Program-made: the position numbers and the translations under genes
NCBI GenBank assembly: GCA_016745315.1
Contig: CP066886.1
Span: 2,263,501 to 2,327,500, forward strand
Length of the DNA: 64,000 bases
Origin: Arthrospira sp. PCC 9108
GTDB lineage: Bacteria > Cyanobacteriota > Cyanobacteriia > Cyanobacteriales > Microcoleaceae
Reading direction: 5' to 3'
The notes under the pieces: generated by a model
Database searches by the model: none
What the model saw: the letters and a program-made list of their open reading frames with translations, nothing else
What the model was told of the DNA's origin: nothing
Shown here: positions 44,354-54,204 of the stretch, in pieces
How the letters are laid out: each line of letters starts with the position of its first letter
How positions within the stretch are numbered: the stretch's first letter is position 1

Positions 44354-45022
44354 ATGATAGAAATTGATGATCTACTGAAACAAACCCAACTCCCCGGCAA
44401 CTACTTCGCATTTAATAGTTATGTTCGGGGGGATTTAGAACTCGGTTTATTAGAAAATCGGCGCGGCGATCGCATTTTAGCCCTACCGGATACCCTAGTC
44501 AGAGCGATTTATAAGGGCTTAGAACAAGAAACAGGTCAAGCCGCCCGTCTGGTACTATTTAACTGTGGTCGCTGGTGGGGGAAACACTTTTACGTTAGAT
44601 TTTGCGAAGAAATCGCCGAATATTACCATCAGCCCCTGGGCAGTATGGAAATGATACAATTTACTCAGTGCTTACAACAATGTTGGAAAACTCACGGTTG
44701 GGGAACTTTAGATATAGATGGATCTTATAATCAACAAGGATTTCTGTTGATTAAAACTACTCACTCTCCCTTTAGCCAGGAGGCTCCTGAATGGAAACGG
44801 CCGGTTTGCTACCTGGAGGCGGGCTTATTCAGCATCTTTTTTAGCCAGTTAACTGGCCGTGATTTGCATTGTGTGCAAACGACTTGTCAATCCCTCGGGG
44901 CAGATTATAACTGCTTTATTGTAGGATTAAGCGATCGCCTCAAGGCTGCAGAAGCAATGGTTGATGAAAATCAAGACCATGACACCATTCTCCGGCAACT
45001 TTGCCAACAAAAGTCTGGATAA
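44354..45022 (+). CDS. V4R-domain protein, Slr0147-like
   Basis: 222 residues with AAGGAG 7 bases before the ATG. V4R domain in the C-terminal half: RPVCYLEAGLFSIFFSQLTG and DLHCVQTTCQSLGADYNCFI keep the Cys and Gly pattern of the first V4R protein. The N-terminal half also aligns in layout (LVRAIYKGLEQETGQAARLV; NCGRWWGKHFYVRF). The two V4R proteins flank the phycobilisome-like protein exactly as slr0144 and slr0147 do. Together they probably act as ligand-binding assembly factors on the thylakoid. Confidence 0.82.
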   Translation: MIEIDDLLKQTQLPGNYFAFNSYVRGDLELGLLENRRGDRILALPDTLVRAIYKGLEQETGQAARLVLFNCGRWWGKHFYVRFCEEIAEYYHQPLGSMEMIQFTQCLQQCWKTHGWGTLDIDGSYNQQGFLLIKTTHSPFSQEAPEWKRPVCYLEAGLFSIFFSQLTGRDLHCVQTTCQSLGADYNCFIVGLSDRLKAAEAMVDENQDHDTILRQLCQQKSG

Positions 45023-45062
45023 CCAATGGGAGGCTAAACCAGATTGATTTTTGCCCTAACTT

Positions 45063-46235
45063 ATGGATGCCACAGAACTTATCAGTCGATATGCAGAAGG
45101 AGAGAGAAACTTTAAAGGAATTAGCTTGCGTGGCATTATCCTCACCACCAGCAACCATCCCGAAAGTAGTAGTATCTCTACCATCGGCGTAGGAGCCTCA
45201 CAGATCAATAACAGAGCACAACTGATTGGGGCTGATTTTAGTGAAGCCGATCTGAGCGGGGCTCATCTCAGTTTAGCAAATCTCAGTAAAGTCAACTTCA
45301 GTGGAGCTAACTTAACTGGAGCTAACCTCAGTGGGTCTAGTCTCAATGGAGCCAATCTACAAGGAGCAACTTTAAGTGCTGTTAACCTAGAATCGGCTCA
45401 TCTAAATTGGGCTGATTTAACTGAGGCTATTTTTATCAAAACCAATTTTCATAAAGCAGACCTCAGTTCCGCCAATTTAACCAAAAGCAATTTACAATCA
45501 GCTAACTTTGTTCGTGCCTATTTAATTAAAGCTAATTTATCTGAGGCGGACTTATTCCAAGCTGATCTAAGTTCTGCTAACCTCAAGGATGTCAACCTTA
45601 GCGCCGCCAATCTGACCGAGTGCAAAATGACTCGTGCTAATCTCATGGGTGCTAACTTGACCGAAGCTGATTTAACTAAAGCCAATCTTGGCCGTGCTAA
45701 TTTGCGCGGCGCTAACCTCACAGATGCCTATCTCAACCTAGCATCCCTCGTAGAAGCTGATTTGCATCAAGCTAACCTAACTAGAGCCAACCTCAGCAGA
45801 GCCAACCTCAGCAAAACCTATTTGCGAGATATCTGTCTTAATGGCGCTCACCTAACTAAAGTTAACCTCAGTGGTGCTGATTTGGGCGGCGTGGACTTGA
45901 GCCACAAATTATTAACGGGGATTAATCTAGCCGGAGCCTATTTGAGTGAAGCTACTTTAGTGGGTGCATTATTAATGGAGGCTAATCTTAGTGCTGCTAA
46001 CCTTAGTGGTGCTAACTTGCAAAATGCTTGCTTGATTAATGCTGACTTACGTGGCGCTTATCTCGATCGCGTCGATTTGACTGATGCGAACCTGACCGGA
46101 GCTAATTTAACCAAGGCTGACCTCCGAGAAGCTAATCTGCGCGCCGCTATTTTGGCTGGGGTTGAACTCAAAGGCGCTCAACTGGCTGGCGCTACCCTCC
46201 CCAATGGCAAGATTTACAAACCATCAAAAAAATGA
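45063..46235 (+). CDS. pentapeptide-repeat protein
   Basis: 390 residues. After an N-terminal region of about 50 residues (MDATELISRYAEGERNFKGI), almost the whole protein is A(N/D)LSX pentapeptides (LSGAHLSLANLSKVNFSGAN pattern), more than 60 units, which would build a long right-handed beta-helix. The end is TLPNGKIYKPSKK, a common cyanobacterial ending. Role unknown. It starts 40 bp after the second V4R gene and so may be co-transcribed with the photosystem II assembly genes, which is not its place in Synechocystis. Confidence 0.92.
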   Translation: MDATELISRYAEGERNFKGISLRGIILTTSNHPESSSISTIGVGASQINNRAQLIGADFSEADLSGAHLSLANLSKVNFSGANLTGANLSGSSLNGANLQGATLSAVNLESAHLNWADLTEAIFIKTNFHKADLSSANLTKSNLQSANFVRAYLIKANLSEADLFQADLSSANLKDVNLSAANLTECKMTRANLMGANLTEADLTKANLGRANLRGANLTDAYLNLASLVEADLHQANLTRANLSRANLSKTYLRDICLNGAHLTKVNLSGADLGGVDLSHKLLTGINLAGAYLSEATLVGALLMEANLSAANLSGANLQNACLINADLRGAYLDRVDLTDANLTGANLTKADLREANLRAAILAGVELKGAQLAGATLPNGKIYKPSKK

Positions 46236-46253
46236 TTTTTTTGCTAGTCATAG

Positions 46254-46288
46254 CCCCTCTCCCTAACTGGTCGGCTGGGGGAGAGGGG
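46254..46288. terminator. GC-rich dyad between convergent genes
   Basis: CCCCTCTCCC (46254-46263) pairs with GGGAGAGGGG (46279-46288). It sits between the pentapeptide gene and the convergent ferredoxin gene. No T-run follows on either side, so terminator function is probable but not certain. The sequence is also a common cyanobacterial intergenic palindrome. Confidence 0.5.
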
Positions 46289-46320
46289 GGGGAAATCCTC
46301 AAAGCCTGTTAAGTGTCAAC

Positions 46321-46806
46321 TTATTTAGCATCTGTAGTGCGAGACATATATTCACCGACCTGGAATTGAGTTTCTTTGAGTTGATTAATAATGGAGCGGG
46401 TAATCAGTTTACCAGTTTCCACCACTACATACCCAGTAATAGGATGCAGGAGTTCCTGTTCAGCGCGTCGTCCGATCAAAGACTCCACATCCTCAATAGC
46501 GTTAATATACATCCCGGAAGGTAGTTCAATAACAATACCCTCTCCGATAACCTGCGCCTGACAAGCGAGGCGGGATGTTTTTTGAGCCGTAGTAATAACT
46601 TCTAGGGTTCTTTGTTCTCGTCGGTTAACCGGCGACAAACTCTCCATGCCATCTTTAATATAAACATGGCAGGTGGCGCACATTCCACGACCGCCACATT
46701 CTTTCAACACATGAAGCTCTTTAGACAGCAAAGCAGATAAAAGGTTAGAATTAGTTTTAACCTCCATCTCCTCAGCGATAGGTTCGAGGCGGATCACTTT
46801 AGCCAT
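46321..46806 (-). CDS. [2Fe-2S] ferredoxin, Slr0148-like
   Basis: 161 residues. Cluster Cys are 37, 43 and 46 (CGGRGMCATC) and 82 (RLACQ), with the same C-x5-C-x2-C spacing as the ferredoxin at 21.5 kb. A C-terminal extension of about 60 residues (HPITGYVVVETGKLITRSII; NQLKETQFQVGEYMSRTTDA) is absent from simple ferredoxins and fits Slr0148 of the photosystem II assembly cluster. Here the gene is on the opposite strand to the V4R genes, so the cluster is rearranged. It forms a leftward unit with the Slr0149-like gene 148 bp upstream. Confidence 0.85.
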   Translation of the reverse strand: MAKVIRLEPIAEEMEVKTNSNLLSALLSKELHVLKECGGRGMCATCHVYIKDGMESLSPVNRREQRTLEVITTAQKTSRLACQAQVIGEGIVIELPSGMYINAIEDVESLIGRRAEQELLHPITGYVVVETGKLITRSIINQLKETQFQVGEYMSRTTDAK

Positions 46807-46954
46807 AATGATGTGGTTCAGTCTTTATTGTAATTAGGTTAAAGTATAGCGCCCAGTGCTAATGTGTTAACACCAGGCTGAGGATTGGGTTGACAGGCTA
46901 TGGGGTGTCAGATTTTAGCAAATGACCCCTTCCCTGTTGCCTTTTCCCTGTTGG

Positions 46955-47260
46955 TTACTTTTGACATAGCGACCCTTGGGGTTCAAGGACCCAAATTATA
47001 TATGCTTTGGGTACTTTAGTAATGACTGTATTTTCCCCCATGTTGCTCAATTTGGCTATAATCTCAAATGTCTTGTCAGCGGTGGGTACAGCCCGAAAAA
47101 AACTATAATATTCCCGACCGAGAGAAATAGCAGGAACAGGTCGTTCCAAATCAGGGACATTAATATGGCAGGGTTGATATTGGCTCCTAGATTGTATGAT
47201 TCTAGTAGGAGCGGGATAATTTAATTGGGCATTGGGTTGGGACTCGATTTTAGATGACAT
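46955..47260 (-). CDS. Slr0149-like hypothetical protein
   Basis: 101 residues, soluble. LERPVPAISLGREYYSFFRA followed by VPTADKTFEIIAKLSNMGEN and TKVPKAYIIWVLEPQG form the recognisable core; the N-terminus is Pro/Gln-rich. No catalytic residues suggest themselves. Position between the ferredoxin and the kinase matches slr0149 in the Synechocystis cluster (inference from order and size). Its start faces the divergent kinase gene 135 bp away, so a shared control region is likely. Confidence 0.65.
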   Translation of the reverse strand: MSSKIESQPNAQLNYPAPTRIIQSRSQYQPCHINVPDLERPVPAISLGREYYSFFRAVPTADKTFEIIAKLSNMGENTVITKVPKAYIIWVLEPQGSLCQK

Positions 47261-47395
47261 AGTGATCCTGTGAGCGAATGTGGTATATGAGCAAATCCAA
47301 AAAGTGGGAGCCTACTTTATTAGCTTGGGCATTAAATACCAATTTGTCATAGATATATTTTAATCGGATTTGGGAGGGCACTGGCTAAAGCTATT

Positions 47396-49345
47396 ATGCA
47401 GCGTTCTAAATATAGAATTTTGGGGTTGGTAGGACAAGGACAGTATGGGAAGGTTTATTGCGCGAGCGATCGCCAAAAGGGTCAATTGGTCGCACTCAAA
47501 GAACTGAGCCACTCGGCTACGTCAACCAGTCAGTTCCTGCAAGAACTTTGGTATATCATTAGTTTACAGCATCCTAATATTGCTGCCTGCCTGGGTTTAG
47601 AACATATCCAAAACGGGCGCTATCTAGTGATGGACTACTGTGAGGCCGGAACTTTGCGGGGTTTAATTGAGGGTAATCAAACTCTAGGACTCCTCGAAGG
47701 TCTACAGATTATAGTAGAGGTACTCCAAGGCTTAGACTATGCTCATCAGCGGGGCATAATTCACTGTGATATTAAACCCGAGAATATACTGCTGACGATA
47801 GTGGCTGGTAAATGGCAGCCGAAACTATCTGATTTTGGCATTGCTCGTCGTCTACCTAGTCACCATGATATAGGTTCTCCGAGTCACGCGCCTGGGGGTT
47901 CTCCGGCTTATATGGCCCCCGAAAGGTTTTATGGTATGTATTCGGCTCAATCTGATATATATGCTATGGGGGTGGTATTGTATGAATTATTAGTAGGCGA
48001 TCGCCCCTTTCATGGTTTATTTAATGAACTGATGTGGGCACACATGAACCATCGAGTTGAACGGCCGACTTTTTTGCCAGAGTGCCTACAAAATATATTA
48101 CAAACATCCCTGGAAAAACTGCCAGCCCGTCGTTTTCCCAGCGCCGGCGCTATGACAGAAAGTTTAAAGGCGGCTATGGCTGATCCATCTGTCCAAGAAA
48201 TAGGCGATCGCCTAATTCCCTGGTATTCCCCATCACAGATTACCACAACAGGGGAAGCGACGAACTCCCTAGACCAGGACAGCAATGCGATCGACTCCCT
48301 GGAATTTTATGATCTCCCCTATAAATTAAACAACCCTCCCCCCTCTGATAGCCAACCCCTTCTGGCATCAAATCCGACCCATCTCTACAGTGCCACCGGT
48401 AGCAATGTGATCACCTGGTCTTACACAGAACAACACTCTCAATCCTTCACCCTATCAGAATCTGTAGTTAGTTTATATCCCATGTCCCACGGGTGTTATA
48501 TTTTGACCAATAATTATCTCCATTGGTGGCATAATTCCAGTCATCAGCCAGACTCTCAATCCCTCGGGTTTCTCCAAAAAATCTTTAAAGAAACAGACAC
48601 AACCCTTAAACCAACTACCCTCGCTATATCCCAGGATTTAGTTAAATCTCGTTTTAATTCTTCCTTAGTAGGTCAAGCAGATCTACTTCCAGAATGCCAA
48701 CGGGACTATTTAACCATCGCTGTACCTGGTCAACTGCGATTCTACTCCCTCACCAAAGGATTAACGAACCCCGACCATAGCACCGAAAATCAGGGTCACT
48801 CATCCATAAAACTCCTAAAAGTGATTTCCGTTTCCACACAAATACTACCTCAATTAACCTTTATTGATGGGCGGCATTTATTGGCTACTTGGTCAAACAC
48901 TAAACCCTCATCACCGAAAACTATTTTTCAGATGTACAGTCGCCGAGGTGCGCCCATGGGAACCATAAAATTACCCATCAATGTTAACCAAGTATTCGCC
49001 ACCCCTCATCCTTATACGATCCTGGCTTTATGTCAGCATCAACCCTTAACCCTACTGCAAATCAATCTTAAACCTCTCAGTGTCATTCGTGTGGCTGTAG
49101 CATCCCCCCCGACAGCTTTATTTATGGCAGACTGGGGTTATGGTTGGACGATCGAACCTGGAAAAATGCAAATTTTTAATTGGTCAGGTCATCGTTTAGT
49201 TGAGTATAACTGTCCTGTCGCTACAGCCTTAGCACGTTGGAAACAAACTGGTTTAGCCTTAGTTCCCTCAACAGGGTACTCTATCAAGGTAGTGGATAGT
49301 CTAGGTTTACCTTTACAAGAATTATCGGAGGACATTGATGTCTGA
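47396..49345 (+). CDS. spkG: serine/threonine protein kinase, SpkG-like
   Basis: 649 residues. Hanks-type kinase domain about residues 6-270: glycine loop LVGQGQYGKVY, VALKEL with the ATP Lys, catalytic loop HCDIKPENILL, DFGIARR, and SPAYMAPERFYG. The usual HRD Arg is Cys here, so activation-loop control may differ. The C-terminal 350 residues look like a beta-propeller-type sensor (HLYSATGSNVITWSY; HLLATWSNTKPSSP), with no membrane segment. In Synechocystis slr0152 (spkG) closes the photosystem II assembly operon and has been linked to high-salt signalling. The next gene overlaps the last eight bases. Confidence 0.85.
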   Translation: MQRSKYRILGLVGQGQYGKVYCASDRQKGQLVALKELSHSATSTSQFLQELWYIISLQHPNIAACLGLEHIQNGRYLVMDYCEAGTLRGLIEGNQTLGLLEGLQIIVEVLQGLDYAHQRGIIHCDIKPENILLTIVAGKWQPKLSDFGIARRLPSHHDIGSPSHAPGGSPAYMAPERFYGMYSAQSDIYAMGVVLYELLVGDRPFHGLFNELMWAHMNHRVERPTFLPECLQNILQTSLEKLPARRFPSAGAMTESLKAAMADPSVQEIGDRLIPWYSPSQITTTGEATNSLDQDSNAIDSLEFYDLPYKLNNPPPSDSQPLLASNPTHLYSATGSNVITWSYTEQHSQSFTLSESVVSLYPMSHGCYILTNNYLHWWHNSSHQPDSQSLGFLQKIFKETDTTLKPTTLAISQDLVKSRFNSSLVGQADLLPECQRDYLTIAVPGQLRFYSLTKGLTNPDHSTENQGHSSIKLLKVISVSTQILPQLTFIDGRHLLATWSNTKPSSPKTIFQMYSRRGAPMGTIKLPINVNQVFATPHPYTILALCQHQPLTLLQINLKPLSVIRVAVASPPTALFMADWGYGWTIEPGKMQIFNWSGHRLVEYNCPVATALARWKQTGLALVPSTGYSIKVVDSLGLPLQELSEDIDV

Positions 49346-51110
49346 TCTAATTATCTATGGCGACGATAGTACCACGGCTAAAAATATGTCGATCGCCCAA
49401 CAGTTAACTTTAGTGAAAGTTGATGTTTCCCGTCTCAGAGATTTGGGTAAAGGTGTGGGAACAGGCGCTTTAATTAACAGTCTGGAAAAGTTGGTAGAAC
49501 TGATATTTAGTCTGCGATCGCTAGTTAATGATTCATCATCTGATGCTCTCCTACAGACTAATGCTGAGATTAACTCTGATTCCCTCTCTGTCGCCAGTGA
49601 GCCACCTTTGGCCGCCGAAGAACGTCTGATTCCCTACGTTGCCGAGGAACTGGTGGATATTTGGCATCATTTTTTAGAATGGCAAAAAACCACAGAAAAA
49701 AGTTACCCTAAGTCCGGGAATTTATCGGATAAGAGTCCATCGGAAATTGTAACTCTCGGTGATTTGCAAACCCTATTATTGTGGCGCTTAGGCTGTAGTG
49801 CTGAAAATATTATGGCGCTGCTAACTGGAATTGAGGTGATGGTAACTTCCCCTCGAGGTACAAGAAAACCAGGGGTTTTGCGACTGGTAGCTAGTTTAAT
49901 CCTGAAAACTCCCCAGGGTCAATATGATTTAGACCTGGCTACGGGTGAGAGTCCTAAATTTAATTTACATCATAATGCGATCGTGCAGTCTTTTGACTGT
50001 GAGTTATGTACTGTTCCTCGTTCAGCCAAGTCTCTGCTTGAGCAGCTTAAAAATATTATTAATCAAGAATTTGAGGCGCTGGATTTATGGAAATCACAAT
50101 CAATTGCAGTTCTCGAACCTGGATATAATTGGGAACCCGGTCAACTATTATTAGATTTCGGATTTCAGTTGTTAGTTAATTATCCTTCGATGCAGTGGAG
50201 TAACCATCAGGTTAATGAGGTTAATTATGATCCCATGGAAGGTAGTTACGATTCCGAGGAAATGACTCCATACCTTTTATTGGTAAGTCAACTGAAACTC
50301 ACTGATATGATGATTTTTAGTCGTTCTTTTCAAGAAAAAATTATTCAAAAAATAGCGGTTCCCCTGGAAAAATTATGTTTAAGTTATGAGAATTTTGCGG
50401 CGGCGGATGAACCTGCTAAATCATCGGTTTCTCATAGTAAAAATCGCCGGGTTTCCTCCCCAGAACCTAAACTATCCCCAGATATATTTAATCGTTTTCT
50501 GATTCGCAAAGCCTGGGATTTGGTGGAAGCGATCGCCTCAGAATCTCAAGATAATCGCCAATCATCTCCTTATGGCTATGTGATGATTCCTCAAGTTAGC
50601 CTCAGTCAGTTGATCCAATCTCTGATGTGGCATACTGTTAGAGGTTCGGCGGCGATCGCTAGACTTATTGGTGGCATTACTGTCCGCGTTCTCGAACCGG
50701 GTAAACTATGGTATAAAGGAACCCTTAGATTAGTGGCGATTTTAAGTGCTGATTTCCCAGGCTATCATTGGGAAATTGATATCGCTACCCGTGAACCTCC
50801 CCGGTTGATAGGTACTATATTAGATGAAAGTGCTGTGATTGATTGGCAGCCTGACCAGACTGGAGTTGATAATGGCGGTCTAGCATCGGCGATCGATACT
50901 GCGAGTCCCGTACAATGCTTAGGTGGTCAAAGGTTTCAGCAAGTGGGTATCTGTAGCGACGCAATTATTACTCAACTGCGAGATGTGTCGCCGGAATTGG
51001 GGATATGGATCGATGGGGTAGAAATTGATTGGGAAGAACCCATGATAACTGAATCAATTTGGCGATCGGGACTCGCACAATTGGTATTAGTTTGGGAGTG
51101 GGTTAAGTAG
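49338..51110 (+). CDS. hypothetical protein with internal duplication, kinase-linked
   Basis: 590 residues from ATG 49338, which overlaps the kinase stop and has GGAGGA about five bases upstream. Two halves echo each other: LGDLQTLLLWRLGCSAENIM...GIEVMVTSPRGTRKPGVLRL and VSLSQLIQSLMWHTVRGSAA...GITVRVLEPGKLWYKGTLRL, each ending in a YDLDLATGESP / WEIDIATREPP strand. Mostly soluble, acidic, with Ser-rich linkers that could be kinase substrates. No known family recognised. The tight coupling suggests it is a partner or substrate of the SpkG-like kinase. Confidence 0.7.
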   Translation: MSDLIIYGDDSTTAKNMSIAQQLTLVKVDVSRLRDLGKGVGTGALINSLEKLVELIFSLRSLVNDSSSDALLQTNAEINSDSLSVASEPPLAAEERLIPYVAEELVDIWHHFLEWQKTTEKSYPKSGNLSDKSPSEIVTLGDLQTLLLWRLGCSAENIMALLTGIEVMVTSPRGTRKPGVLRLVASLILKTPQGQYDLDLATGESPKFNLHHNAIVQSFDCELCTVPRSAKSLLEQLKNIINQEFEALDLWKSQSIAVLEPGYNWEPGQLLLDFGFQLLVNYPSMQWSNHQVNEVNYDPMEGSYDSEEMTPYLLLVSQLKLTDMMIFSRSFQEKIIQKIAVPLEKLCLSYENFAAADEPAKSSVSHSKNRRVSSPEPKLSPDIFNRFLIRKAWDLVEAIASESQDNRQSSPYGYVMIPQVSLSQLIQSLMWHTVRGSAAIARLIGGITVRVLEPGKLWYKGTLRLVAILSADFPGYHWEIDIATREPPRLIGTILDESAVIDWQPDQTGVDNGGLASAIDTASPVQCLGGQRFQQVGICSDAIITQLRDVSPELGIWIDGVEIDWEEPMITESIWRSGLAQLVLVWEWVK

Positions 51111-51256
51111 GCGCGGGTTCACGCCCGGTATATCATAGTTACCCCGCCCACCACCATACACCAAAAAATGCCTCCTAGGGGCTTTCTTAGAGCCTATATC
51201 CTAGGATAAATCTGATTTTTGATAAAAAAGCTGTCGATGGGTAGGAGTGTCTCTAA

Positions 51257-51940
51257 ATGTATGTATATGCCTTTATTAAGAGTCAATCAATTAGTTGGAA
51301 ATCCGTTCAGGGAATCTATGAACCAGTAGTTTTACTGGAGGCTGGGGCTTTAGCCGCCGTGGTGGAACCAAACCTACAGGCGGAAAATCTCTCGGCTGAC
51401 AATGAGGAAGAGTTAATGCGGGCGGTTTTGACCCATGATCGGATTGTGTGTCAGATATTTGAGGAAACTACCGTTTTACCTGTGCGGTTTGGGACTTGTT
51501 TTGATTCCGAGGCGAGATTGTGCGAACATCTGACCACAGAGGGCGATCGCTATTTTCGGCAATTAGAAAAATTAACAGGTCGGGCTGAGTACCTACTGGA
51601 GGCTATCCCCCAACCATTCAACCAGGAGAAGCCATCTTCTGATACCACCGCGCCGCCAACTAAGGGACGGGACTATTTTTTGCAGAAAAAACGTCTACAC
51701 CAGCAGCGCCTCAATTTTGAACAGCAACAGGAACAACAGTGGCAGGATTTTATAAATGCGATCGCCAGCAAATATCCCATAGTTCAGGGTAAAGCTACCG
51801 AAGACGCAGAACGCATTTATTTACTCATTCCCCGCAGTCAAGAAGTCGCCCTAGTCGAGTGGGTCGCCCAACAGCAACAAAACATCGACCTATGGGAGTT
51901 CAGTCTGGGAAATGCCGTTCCCGCCTACCATTTTCTTTAA
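51257..51940 (+). CDS. gvpF: gas vesicle protein GvpF/GvpL
   Basis: 227 residues. GvpF/L hallmarks: MYVYAFIKSQ, LAAVVEPNL, the central VLTHDRIVCQIFEETTVLPV followed by RFGTCF, a coiled GRDYFLQKKRLHQQRLNFEQ, and the C-terminal WEFSLGNAVPAYHFL. GvpF/L proteins act during assembly of gas vesicles, the buoyancy organelles of bloom-forming cyanobacteria; GvpF contacts the shell protein GvpA. No gvpA, gvpC or gvpN is present in the window, so this copy is isolated. GvpF and GvpL cannot be separated by eye, so the symbol is tentative. Confidence 0.85.
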   Translation: MYVYAFIKSQSISWKSVQGIYEPVVLLEAGALAAVVEPNLQAENLSADNEEELMRAVLTHDRIVCQIFEETTVLPVRFGTCFDSEARLCEHLTTEGDRYFRQLEKLTGRAEYLLEAIPQPFNQEKPSSDTTAPPTKGRDYFLQKKRLHQQRLNFEQQQEQQWQDFINAIASKYPIVQGKATEDAERIYLLIPRSQEVALVEWVAQQQQNIDLWEFSLGNAVPAYHFL

Positions 51941-52924
51941 AAAATGTACCCTCTACCCAGACCTCATTGGAGCGCGATAAATTATGAAAGTGCCGAAAAC
52001 TGCCCCTGATTTGCTACAATCTTCAAGGTTGGTGCGAGACGTTCAGGCATGAAATAGAGCTGCAATGCTCGAAATAACCGCCTGATGGGGATTTCAACTC
52101 CCTGGTTGAATATAAGAGGCTCGTCTCTGAACATCCCCATAACTGTTTATATGTCCCGACGCTTGGAGAAATCTGAGCAAGGCAGGGAACTCAAGGTCAT
52201 AGACAAACTGAGAAATCAGGAAGTAGAGAGTGACGGCGATAGCCACCCCCAGTTTAGGGAATCACAACCCCAGGACTGAAGCGGGGAACGGAAGGCTCCA
52301 AGGTGTAACCTAACACCAGAAACGAGACCACTGCCAACCATCCATGATTAGGGAAACCGAATGTCCGGCATGAACCACCGTCAATATTAGGTAGCGAAAT
52401 AGGTTGACACGCTGCGTTCAAAAGAACAAGGGGAAAAGTGGGGTTTTCTCTACAACACCTACACAGACTTTTAAAAGTACCCCGGTGGAGAGGACAAATC
52501 TAAAGATGGAATGCCCATATAAACAGAACGTTTTAAGTCCTCCTGGACTCTGAGAGTATGGTCGATACCTCAGTAGGGATAAGTGTAACCGCAAGTCCTA
52601 GAGGATGTGAGATGTGACCAGAAGCCAACGCCCTGCTGTAATGGTAGGGATATGCTAACAGGTCACGGTTTGATTGTAAGAAATAGAGTCTAGTAGGTGT
52701 ACAAATGGCGATAGCGAGTTTAAAGAAAGGGTTTGGGAAACCAAAACCAATCAAGACTACGAACAACGCATGGAAGACAATCCCATGGACTAAGGTTCAG
52801 CGGAAAGTATTCAAGCTCCAAAAGAGTATATTTCAAGCAGCTAAATCGGGACAGGATGCAAAGGTAAGAAGGTGGCAACGTCTATTGGTGAAATCATATT
52901 ATGCCCGACTCTTAGCAGTGCGGC

Positions 52925-52991
52925 TGTAGGGGCGGGTTCCACGGTCAGCCATGCTTCCCAACAGTCAGCTTAATAAACCCGCCCCCCAGGC
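52925..52991. repeat. miniature palindromic insertion inside intron A protein gene
   Basis: GGGGCGGGTT (52929-52938) and AACCCGCCCC (52976-52985) are perfect terminal inverted repeats around a 37-bp core. Compared with intron F (63080-63110), the insert replaces about 14-17 bases between CGGCAGTGCGG-type and GTCAAGGCAAG. It ends the frame (LAVRL then TAG). Similar GTAGGGGCGGGTT palindromes are common between cyanobacterial genes; this one is inside a coding region. Confidence 0.75.
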
Positions 52992-53330
52992 GGGTCAAGG
53001 CAAGAAAACTGCCGGAGTTGATGGAATGAGAGCAATCTCCCCAAGACAAAGGTTTGAGCTTGTTAAGAACATTAAGGGAAAACTCAAAACAAAACCACTA
53101 CGACGGGTGTGGATTCCAAAACCCGGCAGGGATGAAAAAAGCGGGAATGGGAATACCCACAATCCAAGATAGAGCAAGGCAAGCCTTGGTTAAATCGACT
53201 CTCGAACCTGAATGGGAATCGAGATTTGAAGGCACAAGCTATGGGTTCCGTCCAGGACGTTCAGCCCAAGATGCAATAGCCAGGATTTACCAGAGTATCA
53301 ACAAAGGTGAATATTTCGTGCTAGATGCAG

Positions 53331-54197
53331 GTGCGAGACGTTCGGGTATGAAATAGGGCTGAAATGCCCGAAATAACTACCCGGTGAGGATTCCAGCTCC
53401 GAATCTGGATATAAGGAGACCTCTCCTGAGCATCCTCATAACTGATTATATGTCCCGACGCTTAGGTAACTAAGCAAGGCAGGGAACTCAAGGTCATAAA
53501 CGAACTGAGAAATCAGGGAGTAGAGAGTAACGGCGATAGCCACCCCCAGTTTTGGAAATCATAACTCCAGGATAGAAGCGGGGAACGGAAGGCGTGAGGT
53601 AGAACCTACTACCAAGACGCGACCACTGCCAACCATCTATGATTAGGAAGACCGAATGTCCGACTTGAACCATCGTAAAGCACGAGCAGCGAAATAGGTT
53701 GATACGCTGCGCCCAAAAGGGCAAGGGGAAAAGTGGGGGATTCTGCATTCTACCCACACAGACCTTTAGAAGTACCCCGGTCGATAGGACAAATCTAACG
53801 ATGGAATGCCCATATAATCGGAACGTTGTAACCCCTCTAATGCTCTGCCCATAAACAAGTGAGTAATGCAATTCACAAGGCAGTAGTGAAAAATGTAAGC
53901 GCATGCTTAGAGGGCTAAGGATGTGACCAGAAGCTAAAGCCCAATTGTCATGGTTGGGATATGCCCAATTGTCACGGTGTGGATATAGATACTGCGGTCA
54001 GTAAGAGTATAATGGCGAGGACGAGTTGAAAGACTACGTGCTGCATATAGCTCTGAACATCGAAGTAAAAAGCAGGTCTGTTGATTCTGCTCCTTTGACA
54101 AAACAGGGTATCCACACCAGGAGCCGTATGAAGGGAAACTTTCACGTATGGTTCTGAATGGGAGGGGATGGTGGTGACTCCATTCTCGACCCCTAAC
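53331..54197 (+). mobile_element. group II intron B, ORF-less, nested in intron A
   Basis: 867 nt from GTGCGAGACGTTCGGG to CTCGACCCCTAAC. It interrupts the intron A protein gene after the first base of the GAT codon in YFVLDA-D (exon GATGCAG|ATATAGC). Domain V is at 54121-54154 (GAGCCGTATG...CACGTATGGTTC). Domain IV is short and encodes no RT, so splicing or mobility would require a protein in trans. Almost identical to intron G, which occupies the same codon in intron F. Confidence 0.9.
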
Positions 54198-54204
54198 ATA
54201 TAGC

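Noticed and set aside
54198..54204. Treating B and C as one 1.77-kb intron
   Set aside because: Each has its own GTGCGAG start, domain V and CCCCTAAC end, and the seven bases between them match exon sequence in intron D.
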